This document shows positions 26,184 to 34,110 of a stretch of 38,269 nt of DNA, in pieces. Source of the DNA: Crocosphaera sp. (GTDB lineage Bacteria > Cyanobacteriota > Cyanobacteriia > Cyanobacteriales > Microcystaceae); NCBI GenBank assembly GCA_030064955.1, contig JASJDW010000012.1:1-38269 (forward strand). Reading direction: 5' to 3'. Both the position numbers and the translations under genes were made by a program. Under the pieces are notes generated by a model. That model saw only the letters and a list, made by a program, of their open reading frames with translations. It was not told the origin of the DNA and made no database searches. Position 1 is the first letter of the stretch; each line of letters opens with the position of its first letter.

Positions 26184-27656
26184 ATGAAACCCATTCAAGT
26201 CTCAGAAATTGAATACGTTGATGTAATTGTTGTTGGTGGTGGTATTGCTGGAGTTTCCATTGCTGAATTTTTAGCCCGTCATAGTAATTTGTCCATTAAA
26301 CTATTAGAAAAAGCCCCTCAAATCGGTACGTTAGCATCAGGAAAATTAGAAGGATGGTATCATACAGGCGCGTTATATTCAGGTCAAGATGACGCTCAGA
26401 CTTTTATTAATTGTGTCAATGGAGTTGAAGATTTAATTAATTTTTATACCCCTTATTTTACTGAGCAATGTAACCTTAATTTAATCGAAAAAGAAGATAA
26501 TTTTTTTAATCCTGCTATTATTCCTAACCCTAAAGGTTGGTTTAATGATGCACCCGTTTATTTAATTCATCCCCAAAAAGATGCCCCAGAAATTCGTTCA
26601 TCTCGCCTCAAAAGTGATGCCATACAAATTAATATTCAACGCAATAGAGTTTTAGGAAGATTAGAAGTTGCCTACGGAAAACAACATAATTGGTCAGTAA
26701 ATAATCAATGTTTAGCTCCAACTTATGGACAGGTAGAAAATTATGAAGGTTTAAACTGTTCCCTAAAAAATTCAACAGAAACCATCCGTAATCTTTGTCG
26801 TCAGTTTGATTTATCTTATAATGTAGAACCCTCTAATTATGACTTCCTTAAAACCCTGGATTGTTCCATGCACACCAGTCGAATTTTAAAAGATTTGGTA
26901 TCAAGTTGCTTAAGTCGTGGAGTAACATTTGAAACAGGAATAAAAATTGAAAAATTATTGATTGATAGTTACGGTAAACTTAGAATTAAAAGTTTGCTAT
27001 GTAAGACTAAAGAAGGACGTTCAAAAAGACTGAAAGCTAAGTTATTTATTTTTGCGGTTGGGGAAGGATTTGAACCCTTTTTAAAAGATTTACAAGTGAG
27101 GGCAAAATTAAAGCGAAGTCGTAGCGCAATGGTGGTCGCTTATCCTGCTTTAGTGGATACTAATTTTGTCAGAATGTCAACGAAAAATCGCTTTCATTTT
27201 AATCATTTTGTCCAACAGCGAGAACTAGGAGATGAAAAGTATATTTACTCTTTATTAGCTGATTCTGGTTATGCTAATGATGATAGTGTTGATGGAGTTG
27301 ATATTGAACCCATTTTAGAGTCAGCAGAACGGTATTTTGGAAAAGACAAGTTATATAATCGTCAACTATATAGCTATGAATGTGTGAAAACCGAATTTAT
27401 TAGCCAAGAAGAACAAAAACGACGGTATAGTTATTGGATTGAATCAAATTCAGATAGTAATTATTTATGTGTGTTACCTGGTAAATTTTCTTTCTTTCCC
27501 ACAGTTGCTTATCAAGCTTATCAACGGATAAAAACGTTAATGGATTTTGAAGAAATTCAACCTAAATCTTCTTTTGACTCTAATGTAAATGTTGAAGCAA
27601 AGGCCAATCAATTAGTGGCTGAATCTTATCCTATGCAAATTTTTCTAGCCAATTAG
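26184..27656 (+). CDS. FAD-dependent oxidoreductase (DAO fold)
   Basis: A 490-aa flavoprotein. The dinucleotide-binding motif VDVIVVGGGIAGVSIAEFLA lies at residues 12-31 and is followed by the Glu of the second strand (LLEKAPQIGTLASGK). ASGKLEGWYHTGALYSG is the flavin-contact segment seen in DAO-type enzymes (glycine, sarcosine or 2-hydroxyglutarate oxidases). A RILKDLVSSCLSRGV segment and FIFAVGEGFEPFL fit the remaining FAD-binding fold. The substrate is unknown. No signal peptide is present. It has no close partner gene: the divergent membrane protein is 91 bp upstream and a small minus-strand ORF follows convergently. Confidence 0.85.
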   Translation: MKPIQVSEIEYVDVIVVGGGIAGVSIAEFLARHSNLSIKLLEKAPQIGTLASGKLEGWYHTGALYSGQDDAQTFINCVNGVEDLINFYTPYFTEQCNLNLIEKEDNFFNPAIIPNPKGWFNDAPVYLIHPQKDAPEIRSSRLKSDAIQINIQRNRVLGRLEVAYGKQHNWSVNNQCLAPTYGQVENYEGLNCSLKNSTETIRNLCRQFDLSYNVEPSNYDFLKTLDCSMHTSRILKDLVSSCLSRGVTFETGIKIEKLLIDSYGKLRIKSLLCKTKEGRSKRLKAKLFIFAVGEGFEPFLKDLQVRAKLKRSRSAMVVAYPALVDTNFVRMSTKNRFHFNHFVQQRELGDEKYIYSLLADSGYANDDSVDGVDIEPILESAERYFGKDKLYNRQLYSYECVKTEFISQEEQKRRYSYWIESNSDSNYLCVLPGKFSFFPTVAYQAYQRIKTLMDFEEIQPKSSFDSNVNVEAKANQLVAESYPMQIFLAN

Positions 27657-27740
27657 ATAGATTTCATATATGGCATTTCTATTTGAGAAATGAACAGATG
27701 AGATAGGCTTATTTCAGACAAAATATTTTAAATTTATCAA

Positions 27741-27917
27741 TTATTGGGATAAATAGTGGTTAAAAGGATATGACAAGGATTTTTTCATCTGTTTTTTTAC
27801 CATTTTAGCCCAAGTATCAAAATCAAAGTTCTCTGCTAAGGGATCTAGAGATTTTTGCGGTTGTTGATTTTCTTCAACCATAGGTAAGATCCCGATTTCT
27901 ACTGTTTCATTTTTCAT
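27741..27917 (-). CDS. 58-aa hypothetical protein
   Basis: A short frame with an ATG at 27917, preceded by a GAGGAC ribosome site eight bases upstream. The protein begins MKNETVEIGILPMVEENQQP and ends SYPFNHYLSQ, with a FDTWAKMVKKQMKKSL helix in the middle. It is soluble, acidic at the N terminus and basic at the C terminus. No family is recognised. It lies convergent to the FAD oxidoreductase gene in an otherwise empty 420-bp stretch. The good ribosome site and plausible residue composition favour a real gene. Confidence 0.45.
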   Translation of the reverse strand: MKNETVEIGILPMVEENQQPQKSLDPLAENFDFDTWAKMVKKQMKKSLSYPFNHYLSQ

Positions 27918-28130
27918 TAAATTGTCCTCATATTCAACAAATATTATATTTAATTATTATATCTCTTCTGGCCATAAAACAAAAGTTAATCTAGAGTTAA
28001 CCTAAACTTAGAGAATACTTATATTACCATTAAACTAATAGACTTTTACTGCTAATTCATATCAAAGATTAAAATTTTTGAAACTTTATATCTATTGTTT
28101 CTCTAAAATTTTACAATACAGCAAGCTTGA

Positions 28131-28427
28131 AGAGGCGATCCTGAATTATTTAAGCCCATTATTGATGATTTACTTTACCATGATCCCTATCTTTTGTTGG
28201 CGGATTACAAATCTTATATTGAATGTCAAGAAAAAGTATCTCAAGCTTATAAAGATCAAGAAAACTGGAGTAAAATGTCCATTTTAAACGTAGCGAGAAT
28301 GGGTAAATTTTCCAGCGATCGCTCTATTCAAGACTATTGTAATAAGATTTGGAATGCCAAACCAGTTTCTATTGACTTAAAAGATTATGTTCAAACAGAA
28401 GCACAACTCAATGTTAATCAATTTTAA
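28131..28427 (+). pseudogene. glgP: 3' fragment of glycogen phosphorylase
   Basis: An open frame of 98 codons, entered directly after a TGA and lacking a start, encodes GDPELFKPIIDDLLYHDPYL, then LLADYKSYIECQEKVSQAYK and WSKMSILNVARMGKFSSDRS with a final IQDYCNKIW. This is the unmistakable C-terminal end of glycogen phosphorylase (intact protein about 840 aa). The remaining 750 residues, including the PLP site, are absent and no trace was found in the 200 bp upstream. A terminator hairpin follows, as expected at a former gene end. The fragment is non-functional. A TTG at 28194 could start a smaller frame but has no support. Confidence 0.85.
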
Positions 28428-28441
28428 GCAGTGTTGATGCC

Positions 28442-28470
28442 AAAGGGAAGATTTTAACTTCCCTTTTTTT
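28442..28470 (+). terminator. Terminator after the glgP fragment
   Basis: Stem AAGGGAAG / CTTCCCTT with a seven-base loop and a run of seven T lies just after the glgP remnant stop codon. Confidence 0.85.
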
Positions 28471-28557
28471 GTAATTAATCAAAGACTAATAATTTTGTTA
28501 CGATTATTCTAGCTAATCTATAATCTATCAATTAACTAAACCTTAATGTTGTCAGTT

Positions 28558-29562
28558 ATGAAAGTTGCTGTTTTTAGTACCCGTTCTTATGATCGCCAAT
28601 TTTTAGACGTTGCCAATCAAGCAGCTAACTCTCCCCATGAATTGGAATACTTTGAAACTAAATTGAACGAAAAAACAGCATCTTTAGCGAATGGGTTTTC
28701 CTGCGTTTGTATCTTCGTTAACGACGTAGCTAATGCAGCCACTTTAAAGAGTTTAGCTGAACAAGGAACTAAATTAATTGCCCTACGGTGTGCTGGATAT
28801 AATATGATTGATATGCAAGCAGCTAGTGAATTAGGGTTAAAAATTGTCAGGGTTCCAGCTTATTCTCCCTACGCAGTTGCCGAACACGCAGTGGGGTTAA
28901 TTTTGATGCTAAATCGTAAGTTAAATAAAGCTTACAATCGAGTTAGAGATGATAATTTTACCCTGGATGGTTTATTGGGATTTGACTTACATAACAGTAC
29001 CATCGGTGTCATTGGTACTGGAAAAATTGGCACCATTTTTGCTCAAATCATGCAAGGATTTGGGTGTCATTTATTAGGGTATGATGTTTATCCTAATGAA
29101 CATTTTAGTGGGATAGCAGGGGCAAAATACGTTGATTTACCTGAATTATTAGCAAAGTCTGATATTATTTCCCTTCACTGTCCCTTGTTACCTTCAACCC
29201 ATCATCTTATTAATCGAGATACCATTGAACAAATGAAGCAAGGAGTGATGTTAATTAATACAAGTCGTGGACAATTAGTTGATACCCGTGCTGTAATTGA
29301 TGGTATAAAAACAGGTCAAATTGGGTATGTCGGGTTGGATGTGTACGAAGAAGAGGAAGATCTGTTTTTTCAAGACCATTCTGATAACGTTATTCAAGAT
29401 GATACGTTTCAACTCCTACAGTCTTTTCAAAATGTGGTAATCACCGCTCATCAAGCTTTTTTCACTAAGAATGCTTTGACTGCTATTGCTCAAACTACTA
29501 TTGATAATATTAGCAGTTGGGAACAAGGGACTGAGTTAACCAATGAAGTCAAATTATCATAA
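28558..29562 (+). CDS. ldhA: D-lactate dehydrogenase (2-hydroxyacid dehydrogenase)
   Basis: A 334-aa NAD-dependent enzyme reducing pyruvate to D-lactate, or related 2-keto acids. The start MKVAVFSTRSYDRQFL at 28558 is that of the LdhA/Ddh branch; an ATG four codons earlier is less likely. Seen are RCAGYNMIDM (catalytic-domain substrate loop), VPAYSPYAVAEHAVGLILML, the NAD-binding GVIGTGKIGTIFAQIMQGFG, HCPLLPSTHHLI, INTSRGQLVDT with its catalytic Arg, GLDVYEEEEDLFF with the catalytic Glu, and the final VVITAHQAFFTKNAL with the catalytic His. In Synechocystis the homologue is Ddh (slr1556). In the dark it would serve fermentation. It lies downstream of a glgP remnant terminator and appears monocistronic. 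Confidence 0.94.
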   Translation: MKVAVFSTRSYDRQFLDVANQAANSPHELEYFETKLNEKTASLANGFSCVCIFVNDVANAATLKSLAEQGTKLIALRCAGYNMIDMQAASELGLKIVRVPAYSPYAVAEHAVGLILMLNRKLNKAYNRVRDDNFTLDGLLGFDLHNSTIGVIGTGKIGTIFAQIMQGFGCHLLGYDVYPNEHFSGIAGAKYVDLPELLAKSDIISLHCPLLPSTHHLINRDTIEQMKQGVMLINTSRGQLVDTRAVIDGIKTGQIGYVGLDVYEEEEDLFFQDHSDNVIQDDTFQLLQSFQNVVITAHQAFFTKNALTAIAQTTIDNISSWEQGTELTNEVKLS

Positions 29563-29713
29563 ATTTCCATAAGTAGTCCGACATAAATATAGTTATGTGT
29601 AATTTATTTTGTGTACTTACTTAGATACGGTTATCCTCCCTTCGGATTCTTATCCAAGAAAGCTACAATCTGATTTAAGAACTTTATGAAAGTTAACATA
29701 AGAGGAAATACTG

Positions 29714-29800
29714 ATGATGAGTATGATAACCATCTTAATCTTTCTTTGGGGACTCGTGGCTATTGCGGAGCGACTAACTCATGAATCTCGATCCACCTAA
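29714..29800 (+). CDS. 28-aa single-TM peptide ORF
   Basis: The frame begins ATGATGAGTATG after a good AGAGGAAA ribosome site and encodes MMSMITILIFLWGLVAIAER plus a polar tail LTHESRST. Residues 4-18 are hydrophobic, so one membrane helix with a charged tail is predicted. Length and layout resemble small subunits of cyanobacterial membrane complexes, but it matches none of the ones I know by sequence (PetN, PetL, PsbT, PsaM). It is too short for usual annotation. Confidence 0.45.
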   Translation: MMSMITILIFLWGLVAIAERLTHESRST

Positions 29801-29886
29801 AATATACTGAGTTCATTCTAAATCAGGAATAGTATAGTAGAGATAGATGGAGTTGAATTCTCTATTGTTGATGGAGATAAACAATT

Positions 29887-29970
29887 ATGATGTTACCAGG
29901 TTTATGTTCTGCCCGTAGTAAGACCCTATTATGGACTGGTATTACGTTAGCTATCGTTGCCATTTTATAG
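29887..29970 (+). CDS. 27-aa single-TM peptide ORF
   Basis: The frame begins ATGATG with a GGAG ribosome site eleven bases upstream and encodes MMLPGLCSARSKTLLWTGIT followed by LAIVAIL. The N-terminal half is polar and basic and the C-terminal half is a hydrophobic helix, the reverse of the first peptide ORF 87 bp upstream. A 14-bp perfect palindrome (TTCTCCTAGGAGAA) follows at about 29972. It is not homologous to the first peptide as far as can be seen. Confidence 0.4.
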   Translation: MMLPGLCSARSKTLLWTGITLAIVAIL

Positions 29971-30099
29971 TTTCTCCTAGGAGAATCTTATTTTAGCTTT
30001 CTGCGTCTATTGTGTTATTCTGTAGTTTATTTATTGTGATCTAGGCATATCCTCGATCACACCATTGGCAGTATAACAGGGTGGAGGATTGAATTAAAG

Positions 30100-31938
30100 A
30101 TGAATATTTTGGGCATTTCTGCCTATTATCACGATAGCGCAGCAGCTTTAGTTCAATCGGGAAAAATTATTGCTGCAGCCCAAGAAGAAAGGTTTACACG
30201 GAAAAAACACGATCCTAAGTTTCCGAGGAATGCCATTGGTTATGTTTTAACAGAAGCTAATCTTTCCCTAAGAGGGTTAGATTATATTGTTTTTTATGAA
30301 AAGCCTTTAATTACCTTTGAAAGACTCTTAGAAACCTATATTACATACGCGCCTCAAGGGTTTCGTTCTTTTGTTACAGCCATGACAGCATGGCTACAAG
30401 AAAAATTATATTTAAAGACAGTTTTAAAGAAAGAATTAGCTAAGTTAGCTAACTGTACAACCACTCAACTTCCCCCTTTATTATTTACAGAACATCATCA
30501 ATCTCATGCCGCTTCTGCTTTCTTTCCCAGTCCCTTTGAAACCGCAGCTATTTTATGTTTAGATGCTGTAGGAGAATGGGCAACAACTTCTTTATGGTTA
30601 GGGGAAGGTAATCAAATGATTCCTCAGTGGGAAATCGACTTTCCTCACTCTTTAGGTTTACTATACTCTGCTTTCACTTATTATACAGGATTTAAAGTCA
30701 ATTCTGGAGAGTATAAATTGATGGGTTTAGCCCCTTATGGGGAACCCAAGTATACGAATTTAATCCTAGAACATTTAATTGATATTAAAGAGGATGGAAC
30801 ATTCCGCCTCAATATGGATTATTTTAACTACGCAACTGGTTTGACTATGACAAATCGTAAGTTTGCTCAACTGTTTGGTCAACCCCCCCGAAAGCCAGAA
30901 AGTCAAATCAGTCAACGGGAGATGAATATTGCTGCATCTATTCAAAAAGTTACAGAAGAAATTGTTTTAAAATTAGCCAATGCTGCCCACAAAGAATTAG
31001 GGATAGATAATTTATGTTTAGCTGGAGGAGTTGCTTTAAATTGTGTCTCTAATGGAAGGCTTTTACGAGAAGGAAAATTTAAAGATATTTGGATTCAACC
31101 AGCAGCAGGAGACTCAGGTGGTGCCATTGGTGCAGCGTTAGCAATTTGGCATCAATACTTAGAAAATCCCCGTTATGTAGCTCATTATGATGGAATGCAA
31201 GGAGCTTATTTAGGTCCTCAGTTTAGAGACGAAGAAGCCCAAGAATATTTTGATGATGTTAGAGCTAATTATGTTTATTTAGAAAACAGTGAATTGTTTA
31301 GCAAAGTAGCAGAAATTTTAGCCCAAGGCAATGTGGTGGGTTGGTTTCAAGGACGGATGGAATTTGGTCCTAGAGCATTAGGAAATCGCTCTATTATCGG
31401 TGATCCTCGTAATGAAAAAATGCAGTCAGTAATGAATTTGAAAATTAAATATCGAGAGTCATTTCGGCCCTTTGCTCCTTCTGTTTTAGCGGAAAAAGTT
31501 AACCAATATTTTGAATTAGATAAACCCAGTCCTTATATGTTATTAGTAGCAGAAGTTAAAAAAGACTTACATATCCCTATGACTGAGGAACAAAAACAAT
31601 TATTTGGTATCGATAAATTAAAAATTCCTCGCTCAAAAATTCCCGCTGTTACCCATGTTGACTATTCAGCAAGGGTGCAAACTGTTCACCGTCAAACTAA
31701 CTCCCGTTATTACCAATTAATTAAACAATTTGAAGCATTGACGGGTTGTGGCGTTCTAGTCAATACTTCCTTTAATGTTAGGGGAGAACCCATTGTTTGT
31801 AGCCCTGAAGATGCCTATGGTTGCTTTATGCGTACAGAGATGGATTATTTAGTGATTAATAATTATTTATTAGAGAAGTCTAAACAACCTCAATGGCGAA
31901 AAGATGAATCTTGGAAAGAAGAATTTGAACTAGATTAA
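30100..31938 (+). CDS. Carbamoyltransferase (NodU/CmcH/HypF-like family)
   Basis: A 612-aa enzyme that transfers the carbamoyl group of carbamoyl-phosphate to a hydroxyl of a sugar or secondary metabolite. The N-terminal Kae1-like domain shows MNILGISAYYHDSAAALV, the metal site histidines in EHHQSHAASAFFPSPF, and SGEYKLMGLAPYGEP. The C-terminal YrdC-like half shows GRMEFGPRALGNRSIIGDPR, YRESFRPFAPSVL and VLVNTSFNVRGEPIVCSPED. Length is normal for the family. It heads a tight operon with an SxtJ protein (20 bp later) and a DUF5989 protein. The acceptor is unknown; this gene trio occurs in cyanobacteria beside exopolysaccharide or natural-product genes, none of which are in the window. Confidence 0.92.
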   Translation: MNILGISAYYHDSAAALVQSGKIIAAAQEERFTRKKHDPKFPRNAIGYVLTEANLSLRGLDYIVFYEKPLITFERLLETYITYAPQGFRSFVTAMTAWLQEKLYLKTVLKKELAKLANCTTTQLPPLLFTEHHQSHAASAFFPSPFETAAILCLDAVGEWATTSLWLGEGNQMIPQWEIDFPHSLGLLYSAFTYYTGFKVNSGEYKLMGLAPYGEPKYTNLILEHLIDIKEDGTFRLNMDYFNYATGLTMTNRKFAQLFGQPPRKPESQISQREMNIAASIQKVTEEIVLKLANAAHKELGIDNLCLAGGVALNCVSNGRLLREGKFKDIWIQPAAGDSGGAIGAALAIWHQYLENPRYVAHYDGMQGAYLGPQFRDEEAQEYFDDVRANYVYLENSELFSKVAEILAQGNVVGWFQGRMEFGPRALGNRSIIGDPRNEKMQSVMNLKIKYRESFRPFAPSVLAEKVNQYFELDKPSPYMLLVAEVKKDLHIPMTEEQKQLFGIDKLKIPRSKIPAVTHVDYSARVQTVHRQTNSRYYQLIKQFEALTGCGVLVNTSFNVRGEPIVCSPEDAYGCFMRTEMDYLVINNYLLEKSKQPQWRKDESWKEEFELD

Positions 31939-31958
31939 TTAACCAAGGAGGTAAAAAG

Positions 31959-32366
31959 ATGTTTCATGAAATACCTAAATTAGATAAAAGAGGGTTAGGG
32001 GATTTTGGCTTATTAATGGCTACCATTATTGCCTTATTATTTGGCTTAATATTACCCTTATTATGGGGTCATAATTTACCTTTAATTCCCTGGATTATTG
32101 CGGGCATTTTAGCTAGTTTAGCCCTATTGATTCCTCAATCTCTTTCCCCTATTTATCAAGGATGGATGAGAGTTGCTCAGGTACTTGCATGGGTAAATAG
32201 TCGTCTTATTTTGGGGCTTATTTTCTTTATCATTGTGATACCAATGGCGATGATCATGAAAATAATTAAACGAGATCCCCTTAACAGAAAGTTTGAAATT
32301 AGATTAGAAACTTATCGCATTTCTAGTCAAATTAAAAATAAAGTTAGTATGGAGAAACCTTATTGA
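31959..32366 (+). CDS. SxtJ family membrane protein
   Basis: A 135-aa protein with three or four hydrophobic segments (about 18-38, 44-60 and 80-102), an N-terminal polar stretch MFHEIPKLDKRGLGDFGLLM, and a basic cytoplasmic tail. The sequence KRGLGDFGLLM, the helix pattern and LNRKFEIRLETYRI fit the SxtJ family, named after a gene of the saxitoxin cluster. It sits directly after the carbamoyltransferase gene with a strong AAGGAGG site. Likely a small membrane partner or scaffold of the carbamoyltransferase, but no activity is known. Confidence 0.85.
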   Translation: MFHEIPKLDKRGLGDFGLLMATIIALLFGLILPLLWGHNLPLIPWIIAGILASLALLIPQSLSPIYQGWMRVAQVLAWVNSRLILGLIFFIIVIPMAMIMKIIKRDPLNRKFEIRLETYRISSQIKNKVSMEKPY

Positions 32367-32527
32367 TGGAAGGATTTATTGAGCTTTTACAAGATTTATG
32401 GGGCTTTTTAAACGAACGTAAAAAATATTGGTTAGCCCCATTAATTATTACTTTAGTATTATTAGGTGCTTTAATTGTTTTCACTCAAGGATCAGCGATC
32501 GCTCCTTTTATTTATACTTTATTTTAG
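32366..32527 (+). CDS. DUF5989 family small membrane protein
   Basis: A 53-aa protein starting MEGFIELLQDLWGFLNERKK, then one hydrophobic helix (LAPLIITLVLLGALIVFTQG) and the ending SAIAPFIYTLF. This is the DUF5989 pattern: amphipathic N-terminal helix with KKYW, one membrane helix and a conserved APFIYTLF tail. Its ATG overlaps the TGA of the SxtJ gene by one base (TGATG), so translation is coupled. It is the third gene of the carbamoyltransferase operon. Its function is unknown. Confidence 0.85.
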   Translation: MEGFIELLQDLWGFLNERKKYWLAPLIITLVLLGALIVFTQGSAIAPFIYTLF

Positions 32528-32582
32528 TGAAAACAGACAGTATTTTCTATCGATTATTTCAGTCATTTCCTAGCTTCTTCTT

Positions 32583-32694
32583 TGTACTTATCTAGTTTTA
32601 GGAGTTCGGGAGTTCGCGAGGGCAGGCTTCGCCCGATGCTCCCCAGCAGGAGTTCAGAAGTTGAATATATAGGTGTACCTCATTTCTCCATATA
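32583..32694. repeat. MITE-like repeat, copy 3 (with nested hairpin cassette)
   Basis: It matches copies 1 and 2 from TCTAGTTTTAGGAGTTCGGG on, and contains the same GC-rich cassette (GAGGGCAGGCTTCGCCC and GATGCTCCCCAGC, 32616-32648) as copy 2. The right part GGTGTACCTCATTTCTCC resembles the right inverted repeat but is eroded. It fills most of the gap between the DUF5989 gene and the next gene. Confidence 0.6.
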
Positions 32695-32731
32695 CAAAAA
32701 ATTTTGCTGCAAAACCTCTGTAGATGTTACT

Positions 32732-32880
32732 TCAATCAGAATTTTTGGGAAAGATAATATCGTAGTCTAAATCCTGGCCATATTTCAGTGCAATCTGAGC
32801 AACTATGTCCTTTAATCCTATCAAATACCTTGATGGCCAAGCCAGTCTACTCGTACTGAATCCTAACTGATGCGTAATCT
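32732..32880 (-). pseudogene. Possible gene-tail fragment in the spacer
   Basis: On the minus strand a frame of 66 codons without a good start ends at the TGA 32732-32734. It encodes QLGFSTSRLAWPSRYLIGLK followed by DIVAQIALKYGQDLDYDIIF, residues that look protein-like rather than random, but I recognise no family. Its upstream part overlaps the start of the plus-strand gene at 32904. It could be the tail of a deleted gene. Confidence 0.25.
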
Positions 32881-32903
32881 GTGACTCCAGAGGATAAACC
32901 CTG

Positions 32904-33956
32904 ATGAACAAAAAGACTGATACTCCTATTACTTCACTCTCCCCAGACTCTCATAAAGACGTTCCTTGGTGGAATCGTTCCGTCATAGGGGAAGATAGTC
33001 TTGTAGACGACTTGCTGGGAAAGCTTAGTAAACAAGAAGTCTCAGAAAGTGCGCTATTTTTGCATAATCGGGAGATGACGGACCTTAAAGTATTTGCAAA
33101 AACGGCTGAAGCCATTGATAACGAAAAATTTGGACAAGATGAGTTTTTAGTCTTTGTCAAAATGCAGTATCTACTGCGTAAAGGAATTAATGAATATCAG
33201 GGACTCTATGAAAGTTTGCAACTACTAAAAGCGGCCATTGACGCTAAAGATTGTTTTATTTCTATTGACCAAGCAGAGTTACGGTATCGTGGGACAAAAC
33301 AGCAAGAATTTTATAACTTTGTGGAAAGTTTATTATTAGATCATGAAAATACCAAAGTGTTTCGAGAACAAATGCAAATGAGATTGGCTGATGTTCTCCC
33401 CCAAATTAAAACAGAAGAAGGAAAAACAGCCTTACAAAACTATGTTAAATATATTGATCAATTATCGGATAACGAATTAGGATTAAAATTATTGTCCCGT
33501 TTCAAAGCCTATCAACTGGGGGACTATTCTATTTTGCGGGTCATCTCTGAGTTGATTCAAAGTTTAGGTAAACGGGATTTATTAGACTTCAAAGGGTTAG
33601 TGTCATTGGTTAGAGTTAATTATGAAACCTTTGAAAAATTACGGGACATTATTGGACTCTCTCAACGACAAACTACTCCCGAAACCTATGGGTTAATGAT
33701 TCAGTTTATTGCTTTATCCAATCGACATGGTATTTCTCATTTGAAGTTTGATGACTTAATTAAAGTGATGCAAAAATGGTACAAACCATATCAAGCTATC
33801 ATGGGTATTCGTCAAGAACATCCTCCCAGTCAATATAAACAACCCAAAGCGTTCAAAGAGGCTATTCCAGGGGTAGAAATTTACGAAAAGTATAAAAAAT
33901 GGTTGACAGATAAGAAAACAGGTATGGTCTTTATTGACTTTGGGGATGAAAACTAA
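32904..33956 (+). CDS. Conserved hypothetical protein upstream of rplU
   Basis: A 350-aa soluble protein, largely helical (LLGKLSKQEVSESALFL, MQMRLADVLPQIKTEEGKTA, then FKAYQLGDYSILRVISELIQ). It has no signal peptide, membrane segment or recognised catalytic motif. The C terminus has a charged helical part (EKYKKWLTDKKTGMVFIDFG). I do not recognise the family and no domain can be named. The promoter of rplU begins right at its stop codon, so it is probably not in the ribosomal-protein transcript although it points the same way. It follows a MITE-like repeat and a possible gene remnant. Confidence 0.6.
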   Translation: MNKKTDTPITSLSPDSHKDVPWWNRSVIGEDSLVDDLLGKLSKQEVSESALFLHNREMTDLKVFAKTAEAIDNEKFGQDEFLVFVKMQYLLRKGINEYQGLYESLQLLKAAIDAKDCFISIDQAELRYRGTKQQEFYNFVESLLLDHENTKVFREQMQMRLADVLPQIKTEEGKTALQNYVKYIDQLSDNELGLKLLSRFKAYQLGDYSILRVISELIQSLGKRDLLDFKGLVSLVRVNYETFEKLRDIIGLSQRQTTPETYGLMIQFIALSNRHGISHLKFDDLIKVMQKWYKPYQAIMGIRQEHPPSQYKQPKAFKEAIPGVEIYEKYKKWLTDKKTGMVFIDFGDEN

Positions 33957-33957
33957 T

Positions 33958-33987
33958 TTGACATAATTAATTAAAATATTTTATAAT
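33958..33987 (+). promoter_or_regulatory. Sigma70-type promoter of rplU-rpmA
   Basis: TTGACA (33958-33963), an 18-base spacer and TATAAT (33982-33987) form a near-consensus promoter about 125 bp before the rplU ATG. The leader that follows contains a CTGAT / GATCAG hairpin (around 34002-34023), a candidate for L21-type leader control. Confidence 0.75.
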
Positions 33988-34110
33988 AAGCGATTGTGTG
34001 TCTGATTCGGTGCTCGGATCAGGTTATGACATTCCTAAAAGCACAAAGCATAATCATTAACGGTTTTAACTTTGGGCTACCTGTACGGCAACTAAACTAA
34101 GGACAAAATT

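Noticed and set aside
28078-28287. 69-codon frame overlapping the glgP fragment
   Set aside because: It reads through the glgP tail in the wrong frame; the conserved residues belong to the other frame.
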